DNA from: an uncultured Selenomonadales bacterium
GTDB taxonomy: Bacteria; Bacillota; Negativicutes; Selenomonadales; Selenomonadaceae
Direction of reading: 5' to 3'
Assembly (NCBI GenBank): GCA_946543495.1
Contig: CAMNLS010000051.1
Coordinates: 1 to 7,807, forward strand
Length of the DNA stretch: 7,807 nt
The notes beneath the pieces are model-generated. The model was given only the letters and a program-made list of their open reading frames with translations, had not been told where the DNA came from and searched no databases. Shown here in pieces: positions 1-6,658 of this stretch. Each line of letters opens with the position of its first letter. The stretch's first letter is position 1. The position numbers and the translations under genes are program-made.

Positions 1-2189
1 CGCCTTTTGTTGATGAGATCGTCAATCGTATTGCCGTGCAAATTTCTGAACGACTAGTCAAAGCGAAATATCTTAATCCCGAAGCCGACGCGCTGAAGAA
101 AATTGTCGAGCGGCTCAAAAAGATTACCGACAATCTTAAGCTGAAGACCTTCGATAAATACGTTGACGAGATGAACACCATGCTTAACGAGTTGGAAGGC
201 ACGCCCTTTGCTGACGAAGCCGCTAACCTCATTGCCGCGCAGATAACGGAACGCCTCGCCAAAGCACAGTCGATTAAGCCCGAAGCTCACGAACTGGAAA
301 AGATTGATTGGCGACTCAAGAGGATTGCCGCAGACATAAAAAGGCGCGAGTTGGACGCTTGGGCAGAAAAAAAATTGCCGAGCTTGTCGATTGCGCCCGC
401 CAAAGCAGTCAGCGATTGCATTGAGATTTTGCGCAAGATACCGACTTACAAACGCGCACAGGACAGACTGAAACTCATTCCGCCACGAACTCCGCCGACG
501 ATTGTCGCCACGCTTCGTGAAAATTATTCGCCCGTCAGCAATTCAATCATCGGGAAAATATCCGTCAAGGCGAAGTCAACGAGCATTGCCACTGCCGAAT
601 CGGCTTTGGTTTGTAACGTCTCTTGGCAGACGGCAAACGACCTCGGCATAACCTACACGCTGATAAAAAAAATCGGCGGCGTGCCGAAAACTCATCGCGA
701 CGGAAAAATTTTGATTGAGAACACCGACCGGCTTGAGTTCAATGACAGCGACGTTAAACCTGGCGTCCTCTATGGCTACGCGGTCTTCTCTGCGCGGTTG
801 GGAACGTTCTCAGCCATGACTACGACAACCGCCGTCCATTACAGCGACCTTGACGAGAAAAAATTAATCGCCAAGACCGAGAACGGCGCATGTAAATTTA
901 TTTGGCGTCTGCCGTCGGATAATTGTCTTGGAATTAGAATTCTGCGCGCTGACAGCACGGGCAAGGGCGTCGTCGTGGCTGATTGTGTGGAGTCGCTTGA
1001 CTTTACTGATAAGGTAGTCAAGAACCGCGAAAAGTATCAGTACCGCTTGCAGTGCGTTTATCGCGCAGTGGAAGATGAGATTAACAACTACAAGTCAAGC
1101 CAGAGCGACGACACGGCGATAAGCGGCAAGTGGAGAGTTGACAGGACTTATAAGTATAGTCACGGCTTGACGGTGACATTGACGCCGGAGAAACCGCCTA
1201 AGCCCGTTGATAATTTAATCTGCACTGTGCGCGGCGGGCGAGCCTTCTTTAAGTGGAAGTCAACAGGCGACTTTGCCATTTGGTTTAAAGAGGTCGTTAA
1301 AGGCGTAACGAGCGACGGAAAACTTTTCGCGCTTGATAAGATTGATGAGCTTTTAGGTAGCGGCGTTGTCTATAAGCGGGCGGAAAGCGTCGACGAGGCT
1401 TGCGACTTCGCTTTGAACTCCAATAGCGTTAAAATTGCCGTCGTCAGTGCTACGCGGGAACTTGGCATCGTCAACGAGATTGTCACTTGCGCGAACGTTG
1501 AGCCTTGCGAGATTGACGCGGATAAAACTCAAGTTGACGCGGGCGGCTTGAAACTCATCCTTAAGCGCGTGCCCAATAATCTTTACATGATTCACTACAA
1601 GATAAACACTAGCGACGCCGACGAACTTTACGCGACGATTGAGACGGCTAAGGCGCGGCAGATGAATCGAATTTACGCGGCGAAGTATGTTCAGGACATG
1701 TTCATATCACAGACGCATTTGGATAAAAAGGAACTCTTTATCACGGTCATTGGCGAATACAAATTCAACGACGGCTCTTCGGCTTACTGTGCGCCGAGTA
1801 CATTGGTGCTTGACAACCGCCCAAAGGAAATTATTTCTTATTGGCTGGAGTGGGGCACGAGCGGCATATTTAAAAAGGAAATTCACGCGAAGGATTGCCG
1901 GCTGATAATCGAGAGCAACGCTAAGCCGACGCCGAAATTATTTTTGATTTGCCGACGAGATGGACGAATGAATATTGAGCTGGAAGATTCTTCGACGCGC
2001 AAGCTTGGCACGGTTCGTGAGTATCTTGACGGCTACAACAACGGGCGGCTTGAAATTCCTTTGCCAAATGACACGTGGAAGGATATTTCGTCGGGCACTG
2101 CAATAAAGCTGTTGACTTCCAAAGAAGACGCGCGGCGATTTGAGTTAAAGCCGTCGCGCCCAGATAGCTTAATTGTTCCGAAGAAGTGA
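1..2189 (+). CDS. Large coiled-coil repeat plus fibronectin-III-like protein, 5' end outside window
   Basis: I do not recognise this as a named family. The frame is open from the first complete codon at 3, so the gene enters from the left; the GTG at 36 lies inside a repeat unit and has no ribosome binding site, so it is not the start. Nucleotides 3 to about 390 encode charged, helical, coiled-coil-like sequence in two 67-residue repeats. From about 590 to 1860 the protein becomes beta-rich, with at least three or four segments that look like fibronectin-III or similar beta-sandwiches (Trp/Tyr strand spacing; segment starts near 597, 870, 1197 and 1539). The last 110 or so residues are another beta-rich piece. 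No signal peptide or membrane segment is visible in the part present. The stop is 21 bp before the GTPase gene, so the two are probably co-transcribed. A scaffold or partner role for the GTPase is inference only. Confidence 0.8.
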   Translation, partial: PFVDEIVNRIAVQISERLVKAKYLNPEADALKKIVERLKKITDNLKLKTFDKYVDEMNTMLNELEGTPFADEAANLIAAQITERLAKAQSIKPEAHELEKIDWRLKRIAADIKRRELDAWAEKKLPSLSIAPAKAVSDCIEILRKIPTYKRAQDRLKLIPPRTPPTIVATLRENYSPVSNSIIGKISVKAKSTSIATAESALVCNVSWQTANDLGITYTLIKKIGGVPKTHRDGKILIENTDRLEFNDSDVKPGVLYGYAVFSARLGTFSAMTTTTAVHYSDLDEKKLIAKTENGACKFIWRLPSDNCLGIRILRADSTGKGVVVADCVESLDFTDKVVKNREKYQYRLQCVYRAVEDEINNYKSSQSDDTAISGKWRVDRTYKYSHGLTVTLTPEKPPKPVDNLICTVRGGRAFFKWKSTGDFAIWFKEVVKGVTSDGKLFALDKIDELLGSGVVYKRAESVDEACDFALNSNSVKIAVVSATRELGIVNEIVTCANVEPCEIDADKTQVDAGGLKLILKRVPNNLYMIHYKINTSDADELYATIETAKARQMNRIYAAKYVQDMFISQTHLDKKELFITVIGEYKFNDGSSAYCAPSTLVLDNRPKEIISYWLEWGTSGIFKKEIHAKDCRLIIESNAKPTPKLFLICRRDGRMNIELEDSSTRKLGTVREYLDGYNNGRLEIPLPNDTWKDISSGTAIKLLTSKEDARRFELKPSRPDSLIVPKK
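3..404 (+). repeat. Two in-frame 201-bp (67-codon) repeats in the coiled-coil region
   Basis: Copy A is 3-203 and copy B is 204-404. Both begin Pro-Phe-x-Asp-Glu and share, in the same spacing, an Ile-Ala-x-Gln-Ile-x-Glu-Arg-Leu stretch, a Pro-Glu-Ala motif, Lys-Ile and Arg-Leu-Lys. Similarity is clear over the first 50 residues and fades at the end of copy B. Copy A starts at the very edge of the window, so more copies probably lie to the left. Confidence 0.75.
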
Positions 2190-2210
2190 CAGCCTCGGAG
2201 GTTTTTATAA

Positions 2211-3365
2211 ATGTCTATGTTCAGTAAGTCGGCGGCGGTTTGTCCGCATTGCCTTAGAGAATTAACGTTAAGCGGCATGAAATTTTTTTGCGTACCCGAT
2301 GAAGACGATCGCCACGAAGTCAAACTTTCCTTTACCGATAAATTTAAAGGGCGACTTCCCGTGTGCCGAAGAAGATTTTGCAAGAATCACGGCTTGACGA
2401 TTCGTGAGGCAGTTTGTAAGGCGTGCGGAGAACTTTTGCCGCCACAACTCCTCTTTCACGATAAATTTTTAAGTTTCTGCGCGGTGGGCGTGTCAGGCGC
2501 GGGCAAATCAAGTTATATGACGACATTATTGCACGAGCTAAGATATTCGGGCTTGCCGTGGGTATTGCAGGCAATGGACGTGGAGACAACGCAACGCGCT
2601 CAACTCAATGAACAACACGTTTACGAGGAACGGCAATGTTTAAGCGGCACGAAGTCAGGAATATCACCTAAGCCGCAACTTTGGACGATACTCGACAATT
2701 CAAAGCAGGAAGAAAAGATTCCGACGTATGCATTGACGATTTATGACGGCGCGGGCGAAGATTGCGAGCATATCGACTACACGCCGCTTGATTCAAAGAT
2801 AAGCCGCTACCTTTCGGGCGCGAAAATGCTTTTGATAATGTTCGACCCGCTTTTATTGTCTAGCGTGCGCAGTGAACTTTCCCGCGATACTTTGAATGCG
2901 TCTATGGCGACTGAACGTCAGACTTCTACGCCCGGAAATATGGTCAACATGGTTAATTCGTTGGCAAATTATATCCGCCGTAGCTGTAACATTCCGCCCG
3001 GCAAAAAAATTGAACGCCGCGCCGCCGTCGTCTTGACTAAGCTTGACGCATTAACCGAGATGATTAACGGCTTTGCTTCCGGCTCAACGATTCTTAAAGA
3101 AAGTCCGCACGTTCAAAGTAGAGGCTTCGTTCAGTCCGATAGCGAAATGATTGACTTGGAAATTCGCGATTGGCTCACGCGGCAGGGCGAAACGGCTTTC
3201 CTTAATGCGATTGACGCCAATTTTAAAAATGTAAGAGTTTTCGGCGTCTCAAGCTTCGGAAGACCGCCTAACAATCGAAAACGCCTCGCTAAAGTCTGTC
3301 CACATAGAGTTCTTGACCCGTTGATGTGGTTGCTCGCCTCTGAAGGCATTATCCCAACAATTTAA
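2211..3365 (+). CDS. Zinc-motif P-loop GTPase (TRAFAC-like, possibly double-GTPase type)
   Basis: A 384-residue cytoplasmic protein. The N-terminus carries putative zinc ligands in two groups: C11/C14/C27, and C52/C57/H60/C69/C72 (two CxxC pairs in all). A GTPase domain follows: G1/Walker A GVSGAGKS at 93-100, a G3-like DGAG at 179-182 after a hydrophobic strand, and G4 TKLD at 276-279 after the strand AAVVL. A G5-like GVSS lies near the C-terminus. T/NKxD specificity makes GTP the likely nucleotide. The start ATG has GGAGG at 2197-2201, 9 bp upstream. There are no membrane segments. The architecture recalls the DO-GTPase families reported in bacterial conflict and signalling clusters; that link is from memory and unproven. 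The gene sits between the repeat/FN3 protein and a secreted protein, which suggests a three-gene module. Confidence 0.85.
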   Translation: MSMFSKSAAVCPHCLRELTLSGMKFFCVPDEDDRHEVKLSFTDKFKGRLPVCRRRFCKNHGLTIREAVCKACGELLPPQLLFHDKFLSFCAVGVSGAGKSSYMTTLLHELRYSGLPWVLQAMDVETTQRAQLNEQHVYEERQCLSGTKSGISPKPQLWTILDNSKQEEKIPTYALTIYDGAGEDCEHIDYTPLDSKISRYLSGAKMLLIMFDPLLLSSVRSELSRDTLNASMATERQTSTPGNMVNMVNSLANYIRRSCNIPPGKKIERRAAVVLTKLDALTEMINGFASGSTILKESPHVQSRGFVQSDSEMIDLEIRDWLTRQGETAFLNAIDANFKNVRVFGVSSFGRPPNNRKRLAKVCPHRVLDPLMWLLASEGIIPTI

Positions 3366-3380
3366 GGAGTGATTCGCTTG
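3364..3380 (+). promoter_or_regulatory. Ribosome binding site that fixes a TTG start
   Basis: AAGGAG at 3364-3369 overlaps the GTPase stop codon (3363-3365) and lies 8 bp before TTG at 3378. The in-frame GTG at 3369 overlaps this site and so cannot be served by it. TTG 3378 also gives a canonical signal peptide beginning MKKFLF. Confidence 0.75.
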
Positions 3381-3947
3381 AAAAAGTTCTTATTCGCCCT
3401 GCTAACCGTGATTTTCTTCGCGGCGACGGCTCAAGCGGCTCAACCTGTGCGAATTGCTCGCTTGCCAATAATTTTTTTAAGCAATGTGCCCGATAATCAG
3501 ACCTGCGCGGAGCTAGAAATAAAAATTCAGCGGGCTATCCACATTCCACTTAACGGAACTCTGCAACTCGCTGAATATTTGCCCACTGAGGATTCTGCAC
3601 GGACTTTAAATGATATTTATACTAAAAAATCAAAGCTCGTCGACGTAATCAGACCGCTTGCCGAAAAAATAAACGCCGATATTATCGTTTGCCCCGTCCT
3701 TAGGCAATACAGTCAACATGAATCATTTTTTTCAAGTTGGAACGGCGAAACTTATATAGATAGCTACGTTGAAGCCGAATTGATTGTCTTCGACCGCCGT
3801 AACGACGTTTTGACCGATAAAAAAGCCTCGCAATTCTATCATGACGCTTATTCAACGGCTGGCACCGCCTCTTATCTGTCTAAAATCTGTTTTGATAAAA
3901 TTATCGACGCTACAAAGCTCCGAAAACTAATTCACGACATCAGATAG
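3378..3947 (+). CDS. Exported protein of unknown function, 189 residues
   Basis: The product starts at TTG 3378 and has a classic Sec signal peptide: Lys2-Lys3, a hydrophobic core at 4-16, and cleavage after AQA (residues 18-20) or one residue later. The mature part has no membrane span and no lipobox cysteine, so it is probably secreted, or periplasmic if the host is diderm. It contains a pattern of ADIIVCPVL, then a strand-rich stretch, then a helical C-terminus. This alternation loosely resembles the small alpha/beta domains of CsgG/FlgT-like envelope proteins; that is a weak inference and I assign no family. It is the last gene of the operon: the start lies 12 bp after the GTPase stop and a terminator follows directly. 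If it works with the other two genes, the module spans cytoplasm and envelope. Confidence 0.8.
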   Translation: MKKFLFALLTVIFFAATAQAAQPVRIARLPIIFLSNVPDNQTCAELEIKIQRAIHIPLNGTLQLAEYLPTEDSARTLNDIYTKKSKLVDVIRPLAEKINADIIVCPVLRQYSQHESFFSSWNGETYIDSYVEAELIVFDRRNDVLTDKKASQFYHDAYSTAGTASYLSKICFDKIIDATKLRKLIHDIR

Positions 3948-3948
3948 C

Positions 3949-3970
3949 CGCACCGCGTGCGTTTTTTTTT
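3949..3970 (+). terminator. Intrinsic terminator of the three-gene operon
   Basis: CGCAC (3949-3953), a CGC loop and GTGCG (3957-3961) form a 5-bp GC-rich stem followed by nine T (3962-3970). It begins 2 bp after the stop of the secreted protein. The T-tract overlaps the stop codon of the convergent small gene. Confidence 0.75.
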
Positions 3971-4283
3971 ATTCCGCCTCTTCGTCAAGCGTTTCAACCA
4001 AAAAACTCACCGGACGGAAACCGTCATTGCAAGAAATCATCGCTGACTTTGGATTTTTCATCCAACCTGAATAAAAATTCTCCGCCCCATGCGATAATGC
4101 CATTACAAACGGCGAAATCGTCTCCCACGCGCTTATACAGAAATTTTCGGGGCGTTCCCAACCATTTGCAATAAATATTTGCCCTTCCGTCATGTCGCAA
4201 GCATTTTCAAGCGGATTTTCATAGCGGGCAATCAAATCATCGTAGCTAGCCTTCCTAATCACTGTAATTTTAACTTTCTTCAC
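3969..4283 (-). CDS. TIGR04076-family small protein
   Basis: 104 residues from GTG at 4283. The pattern matches the uncharacterised TIGR04076 family as I know it: an N-terminal strand KVKITVI, a Cys at 29, PENFCISAW at 45-53 with Cys49, a Leu-Ser-His-Gly segment near 63-66, and a C-terminal SCNDGFRPVSF at 84-94 with Cys85. The function is unknown; the spaced cysteines could bind a metal or be redox active (inference). An ATG at 4349 in the same frame would make 126 residues, but it would run through a terminator-like hairpin. The GTG has AAAGGA at 4293-4298 with 9-bp spacing. The ATG at 4301 has its nearest GGAGG 16 bp away, which is too far. The gene is convergent with the GTPase operon. Confidence 0.75.
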   Translation of the reverse strand: MKKVKITVIRKASYDDLIARYENPLENACDMTEGQIFIANGWERPENFCISAWETISPFVMALSHGAENFYSGWMKNPKSAMISCNDGFRPVSFLVETLDEEAE

Positions 4284-4292
4284 GTTATCAAG

Positions 4293-4298
4293 TCCTTT
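4293..4298 (-). promoter_or_regulatory. Ribosome binding site for the GTG start of the TIGR04076 gene
   Basis: AAAGGA on the minus strand, 9 bp before GTG 4283. It lies just downstream of the terminator-like hairpin, so termination there would remove the site from the transcript. Confidence 0.6.
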
Positions 4299-4305
4299 CA
4301 TAACG

Positions 4306-4340
4306 AAAAGCAGCCGACCTCCTTTAAGCCGACTGCTTTT
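4306..4340 (-). terminator. 15-bp terminator-like hairpin (attenuator or end of the ftsX operon)
   Basis: On the minus strand, AAAAGCAGTCGGCTT (4340-4326), loop AAAGG, then AGGTCGGCTGCTTTT (4320-4306). All 15 positions pair in minus-strand RNA if three G-U wobbles are allowed. In plus-strand RNA these become A-C mismatches, so the hairpin is built for leftward transcription. The A-run and U-run flanks are typical of intrinsic terminators, though only four U follow. The loop and 3' arm contain AAAGGAGG, which has no start codon at useful distance. It could end the ftsX/peptidase transcript, or attenuate transcription into the TIGR04076 gene 23 bp downstream. Confidence 0.6.
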
Positions 4341-4352
4341 TATTTTCATTTT

Positions 4353-4419
4353 GGAAATTATTCCCGCCTTGCAAGTTTTTCATCGGCGACACTCGCTTGA
4401 GCTGTCCCACTTGGAAGGC
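4353..4419 (-). ncRNA. Structured RNA leader candidate upstream of the TIGR04076 gene
   Basis: On the minus strand, GCCTTCCAAG (4419-4410) pairs with CTTGCAAGGC (4375-4366) in nine of ten positions with one C-C mismatch. Inside, GACA-G-CTC, tetraloop AAGC, and GAG-TGTC (4406-4388) form a second stem that extends by a GG/CC pairing across a bulged G. An asymmetric loop GATGAAAAA lies on the 3' side. A further hairpin, GGGAA-TAA-TTTCC, follows at 4365-4353. I cannot match it to a known riboswitch class. GCCGA at 4387-4383 can also pair with TCGGC (4332-4328) in the terminator-like hairpin, a possible antiterminator. The stems alone would also fold from the + strand. Confidence 0.5.
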
Positions 4420-4477
4420 TCTATGTCAATTTTTTTGTGTTTAGCTTATTTATTTTCGGTAAAAACAATATCGGCAT

Positions 4478-4507
4478 ATTAAATCAAATACTTTAACCAT
4501 TTGTAAG
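4478..4507 (-). promoter_or_regulatory. Weak promoter candidate for the TIGR04076 leader
   Basis: On the minus strand, CTTACA (4507-4502), 18 bp, TTTAAT (4483-4478). The -10 matches five of six consensus bases and the -35 four. It would give a leader of roughly 190 bases containing the hairpins. The region is AT-rich, so chance matches are easy. Confidence 0.25.
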
Positions 4508-4525
4508 ACTCTAATTAAAATTTAA

Positions 4526-5767
4526 TTAAAGATAATCCCATGGACTGACCGGTTCTCCGCCCAATCTTACCTCAAAATGACAGTGAGGACCCGTTGAATT
4601 GCCTGTTGAGCCACAATAAGCGATAACATCGCCTTGATTTACGCTTTGACCGACGCCAACCGCTAAACTTTCGTTGTGACCGTACAAAGTCACTATCCCG
4701 TTGCCATGTTCAATCATAATCGTATTGCCGTAGCCGCCTATCCAGCCCGATTCTATCACTACACCGCTTGCCGCCGCGTGAATTGGCATTCCATAATCGC
4801 CGCCTATGTCTAATCCGCTGTGAAATCTCGCGCTTCCGAAGATTGGATGCGTCCGCCAACCAAATTCACTCGTTATAGGTCCGGATATTGGCCAAATCAT
4901 TCCGCCACCATAACTGTGCATGATATATTCGCCGTTATCCTCTGGAACGTATTCTACATTGCCCGATTGAGCCGCTCGCGCTTCCATTTCTGCCTGTCTA
5001 CGTGCTTCTTCTGCCGCTCGACGCATTTCTTCCTGTTTAGCGTTGATTAATCGCGTAACTTCAGCCGATGACGCTATCATTTCATCATATTGACGGTCGT
5101 AAACGTCTTTATCATTTTGCATTAAGTCTATAAGTGCCTGTTGCTTGGCGACTTTCTCTAATTTTACTTCCATTGCCGACTGCGCTTCGGTCGCTAGCTC
5201 CTCTTGTATGCGTCTGTCCGCTTCTAATTGCTTGCCGACCTCTTTTATCTCCGTTTGATACGCTAAAACGTCCGAAACTAGCTCTGAATCCCGAATCATC
5301 ACACGTTTTAATAAATCCATGCGCGTTAGGAAGTCTCCAAAGTCTTTTGCCCCGAATAATACGTCTAAATATGAGATTTGACCGTTAATATAGATGTCGC
5401 GCACCCGATTTTCTAAGATTGTATGCTTTTCATTAAGCTCCGCTGTCACTTCCGCCAATTTAGTTTCGTTTTCGTCTATCCGATATAAAGTTTCGTCTAA
5501 TGCCGCTTGTTTTTCCTCGTAATCAGCCGTCGCAACAGCCGCATCGGCGTCTAATTCGCGTTTCAACTCTGAGACCGAATCAATTTTCCCTTGAATAAGT
5601 TCCGCCGCAACTCTTGCACGTTCTGCCGCCGCCTCGTAGTCGTTTTTTTCTTCTTCCCACTGCTGAATCTCTTCGTCGTCGCTGAAATCATCATCATCAT
5701 CGGCTAATGCTGGCGTATTCGTTAAAAAAATCATCATAGCCGCGCAGATTATTATAAATTTCCTCAA
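4526..5767 (-). CDS. Secreted coiled-coil M23 (LytM) murein endopeptidase, EnvC-like, FtsX partner
   Basis: 413 residues starting at TTG 5767, with GGAGG at 5776-5780 (8-bp spacing) inside the end of ftsX; only 3 bp separate the two genes. A signal peptide covers residues 1-22 (cut after PALA), followed by an acidic run with five Asp at 23-27. Residues about 35-275 are coiled coil, as in EnvC/PcsB-type FtsX partners. A LytM domain follows from about 290 to the end. The M23 active site is complete: zinc ligands H316, D320 (HSGLD) and H397 (HCHFE), with catalytic H364 (YGHN) and H395. E. coli EnvC has a degenerate site and only activates amidases; this protein should cut peptidoglycan cross-bridges or stems itself. 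Gene order and coiled coil imply that it is recruited and gated by FtsEX at the division site (family knowledge). Confidence 0.9.
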   Translation of the reverse strand: MRKFIIICAAMMIFLTNTPALADDDDDFSDDEEIQQWEEEKNDYEAAAERARVAAELIQGKIDSVSELKRELDADAAVATADYEEKQAALDETLYRIDENETKLAEVTAELNEKHTILENRVRDIYINGQISYLDVLFGAKDFGDFLTRMDLLKRVMIRDSELVSDVLAYQTEIKEVGKQLEADRRIQEELATEAQSAMEVKLEKVAKQQALIDLMQNDKDVYDRQYDEMIASSAEVTRLINAKQEEMRRAAEEARRQAEMEARAAQSGNVEYVPEDNGEYIMHSYGGGMIWPISGPITSEFGWRTHPIFGSARFHSGLDIGGDYGMPIHAAASGVVIESGWIGGYGNTIMIEHGNGIVTLYGHNESLAVGVGQSVNQGDVIAYCGSTGNSTGPHCHFEVRLGGEPVSPWDYL

Positions 5768-5770
5768 TTC

Positions 5771-6658
5771 CTAGACCTCCATAAACTTTTTTAGCGAAAT
5801 TGTGCTGCCAAGTATGCCGATAAATATTCCCGCTACGATTAATGCGATTGTTAAGTAATTCATGAACGGATATTGCTCCACCATCGGGAGAAATGCTAGC
5901 GATTCATAAATTTTCGCGACCATCGCCGAATAAAAGCTCCGAAGTGCCAATGCACTCACTCCGCCGCCGATTATCCCTAATCCTATGCCTTCTAAGATGA
6001 ATGGCCAGCGGATAAACCAATCTGTTGCCCCGACATACTTCATTATTGCAATTTCTTTGCGCCGAGCGAATACTGTTAGCCTTATCGTGTTTGAAATTAT
6101 AAAAATCGTCGCGAATAATAGCAATCCCATTAATATAAGTCCGAAAAATCTTACCAGATGCGTTAATTCAAAGAGATTTGCAGCTACATCTTGCCCGTAT
6201 TTGACTTCATCGACGCCGTAAAGGTCTGCAATCGCCGCCGCAGTATTTTTTACGTCATTAGCATCTTTAACCGTAACTAAAAATGCGTTCGGAAGCGGAT
6301 TTGATTCGCCGAGTGCGTCCAAAATCTTTTTATTTTCGCCTAATCGCTCTTGTAACTTTTTTAAAGCCTCTTCACGCGGCACATATTCTATTGCGGCTAC
6401 GTTTTTCATGTCACGAGTCATTTTTTCAATATCTTTACGTCCTTGTTCTGGCAAATTGTCGTTTATGTAGACTGAAATTTGAACTTGGCTCTCCAAAGAC
6501 GCCGCCATTTTGTTCATATTCATCACCATGATTAAAAATACGCCCAAAACGAACAAAGAGACGGCAACGGTACCGATTGAGGCGAAAGTCATCCACCTAT
6601 TGCGAATCATAGACAAAATTACTTCGTGGAAATAGTATTCTATCGTTTGAATCTTCAT
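5771..6658 (-). CDS. ftsX: Cell division protein FtsX
   Basis: 295 residues, the usual size. Four membrane segments: about 24-48, about 170-192, about 218-240 and 268-287. A large extracytoplasmic domain (about 49-165) follows the first and would contact the hydrolase. After the second comes the FtsX/MacB hallmark RRKEIAIMKYVGATDWFIRW, followed by PFILEG. FtsX pairs with the ATPase FtsE and transmits ATP-driven movement to a septal hydrolase. The start ATG at 6658 has AGGAGG at 6665-6670 with a 6-bp spacer, and an extended -10 promoter directly upstream. The partner ATPase ftsE, normally just before ftsX, is absent; a repeat field lies there instead. Confidence 0.95.
   Translation of the reverse strand: MKIQTIEYYFHEVILSMIRNRWMTFASIGTVAVSLFVLGVFLIMVMNMNKMAASLESQVQISVYINDNLPEQGRKDIEKMTRDMKNVAAIEYVPREEALKKLQERLGENKKILDALGESNPLPNAFLVTVKDANDVKNTAAAIADLYGVDEVKYGQDVAANLFELTHLVRFFGLILMGLLLFATIFIISNTIRLTVFARRKEIAIMKYVGATDWFIRWPFILEGIGLGIIGGGVSALALRSFYSAMVAKIYESLAFLPMVEQYPFMNYLTIALIVAGIFIGILGSTISLKKFMEV

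Noticed and set aside
36..38. GTG as the start of the large repeat protein
   Set aside because: The frame is open to position 3, the GTG lies inside a repeat whose second copy has no start there, and no ribosome binding site precedes it.
54..290. Minus-strand ORF
   Set aside because: Lies opposite the coiled-coil repeats, with no ribosome binding site or plausible domain; a shadow of the coding strand. The same applies to minus frames at 839-1021, 1353-1595, 1921-2383, 2268-2589 and 3131-3349.
1687..1905. Plus-strand ORF within the large gene
   Set aside because: Out-of-frame, Arg/Ser/Thr-rich translation typical of a shadow frame.
4179..4400. Plus-strand 73-codon ORF
   Set aside because: Overlaps the well-supported TIGR04076 gene and its leader on the other strand; no binding site or family match.
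4358..4420. Minus-strand 20-codon open stretch that reads like protein (…DEKLARRE, stop)
   Set aside because: No start codon after the stop at 4423-4421, and the sequence is better explained by base-paired stems. A gene remnant cannot be excluded.
4424..4429. Perfect TTGACA on the minus strand upstream of the leader element
   Set aside because: No -10-like sequence at 15-19 bp; that position is inside the GC-rich stem.
4512..4528. AT-only palindrome TAATTAAA-A-TTTAATTA at the end of the peptidase gene
   Set aside because: Pure A/T, easily formed by chance, no T-tract or other support for a terminator.
4820..5388. Plus-strand ORFs opposite the M23 peptidase
   Set aside because: Shadows of a strongly supported gene with intact active site. 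The ORFs at 5985-6221 and 6283-6531 opposite ftsX are rejected for the same reason.
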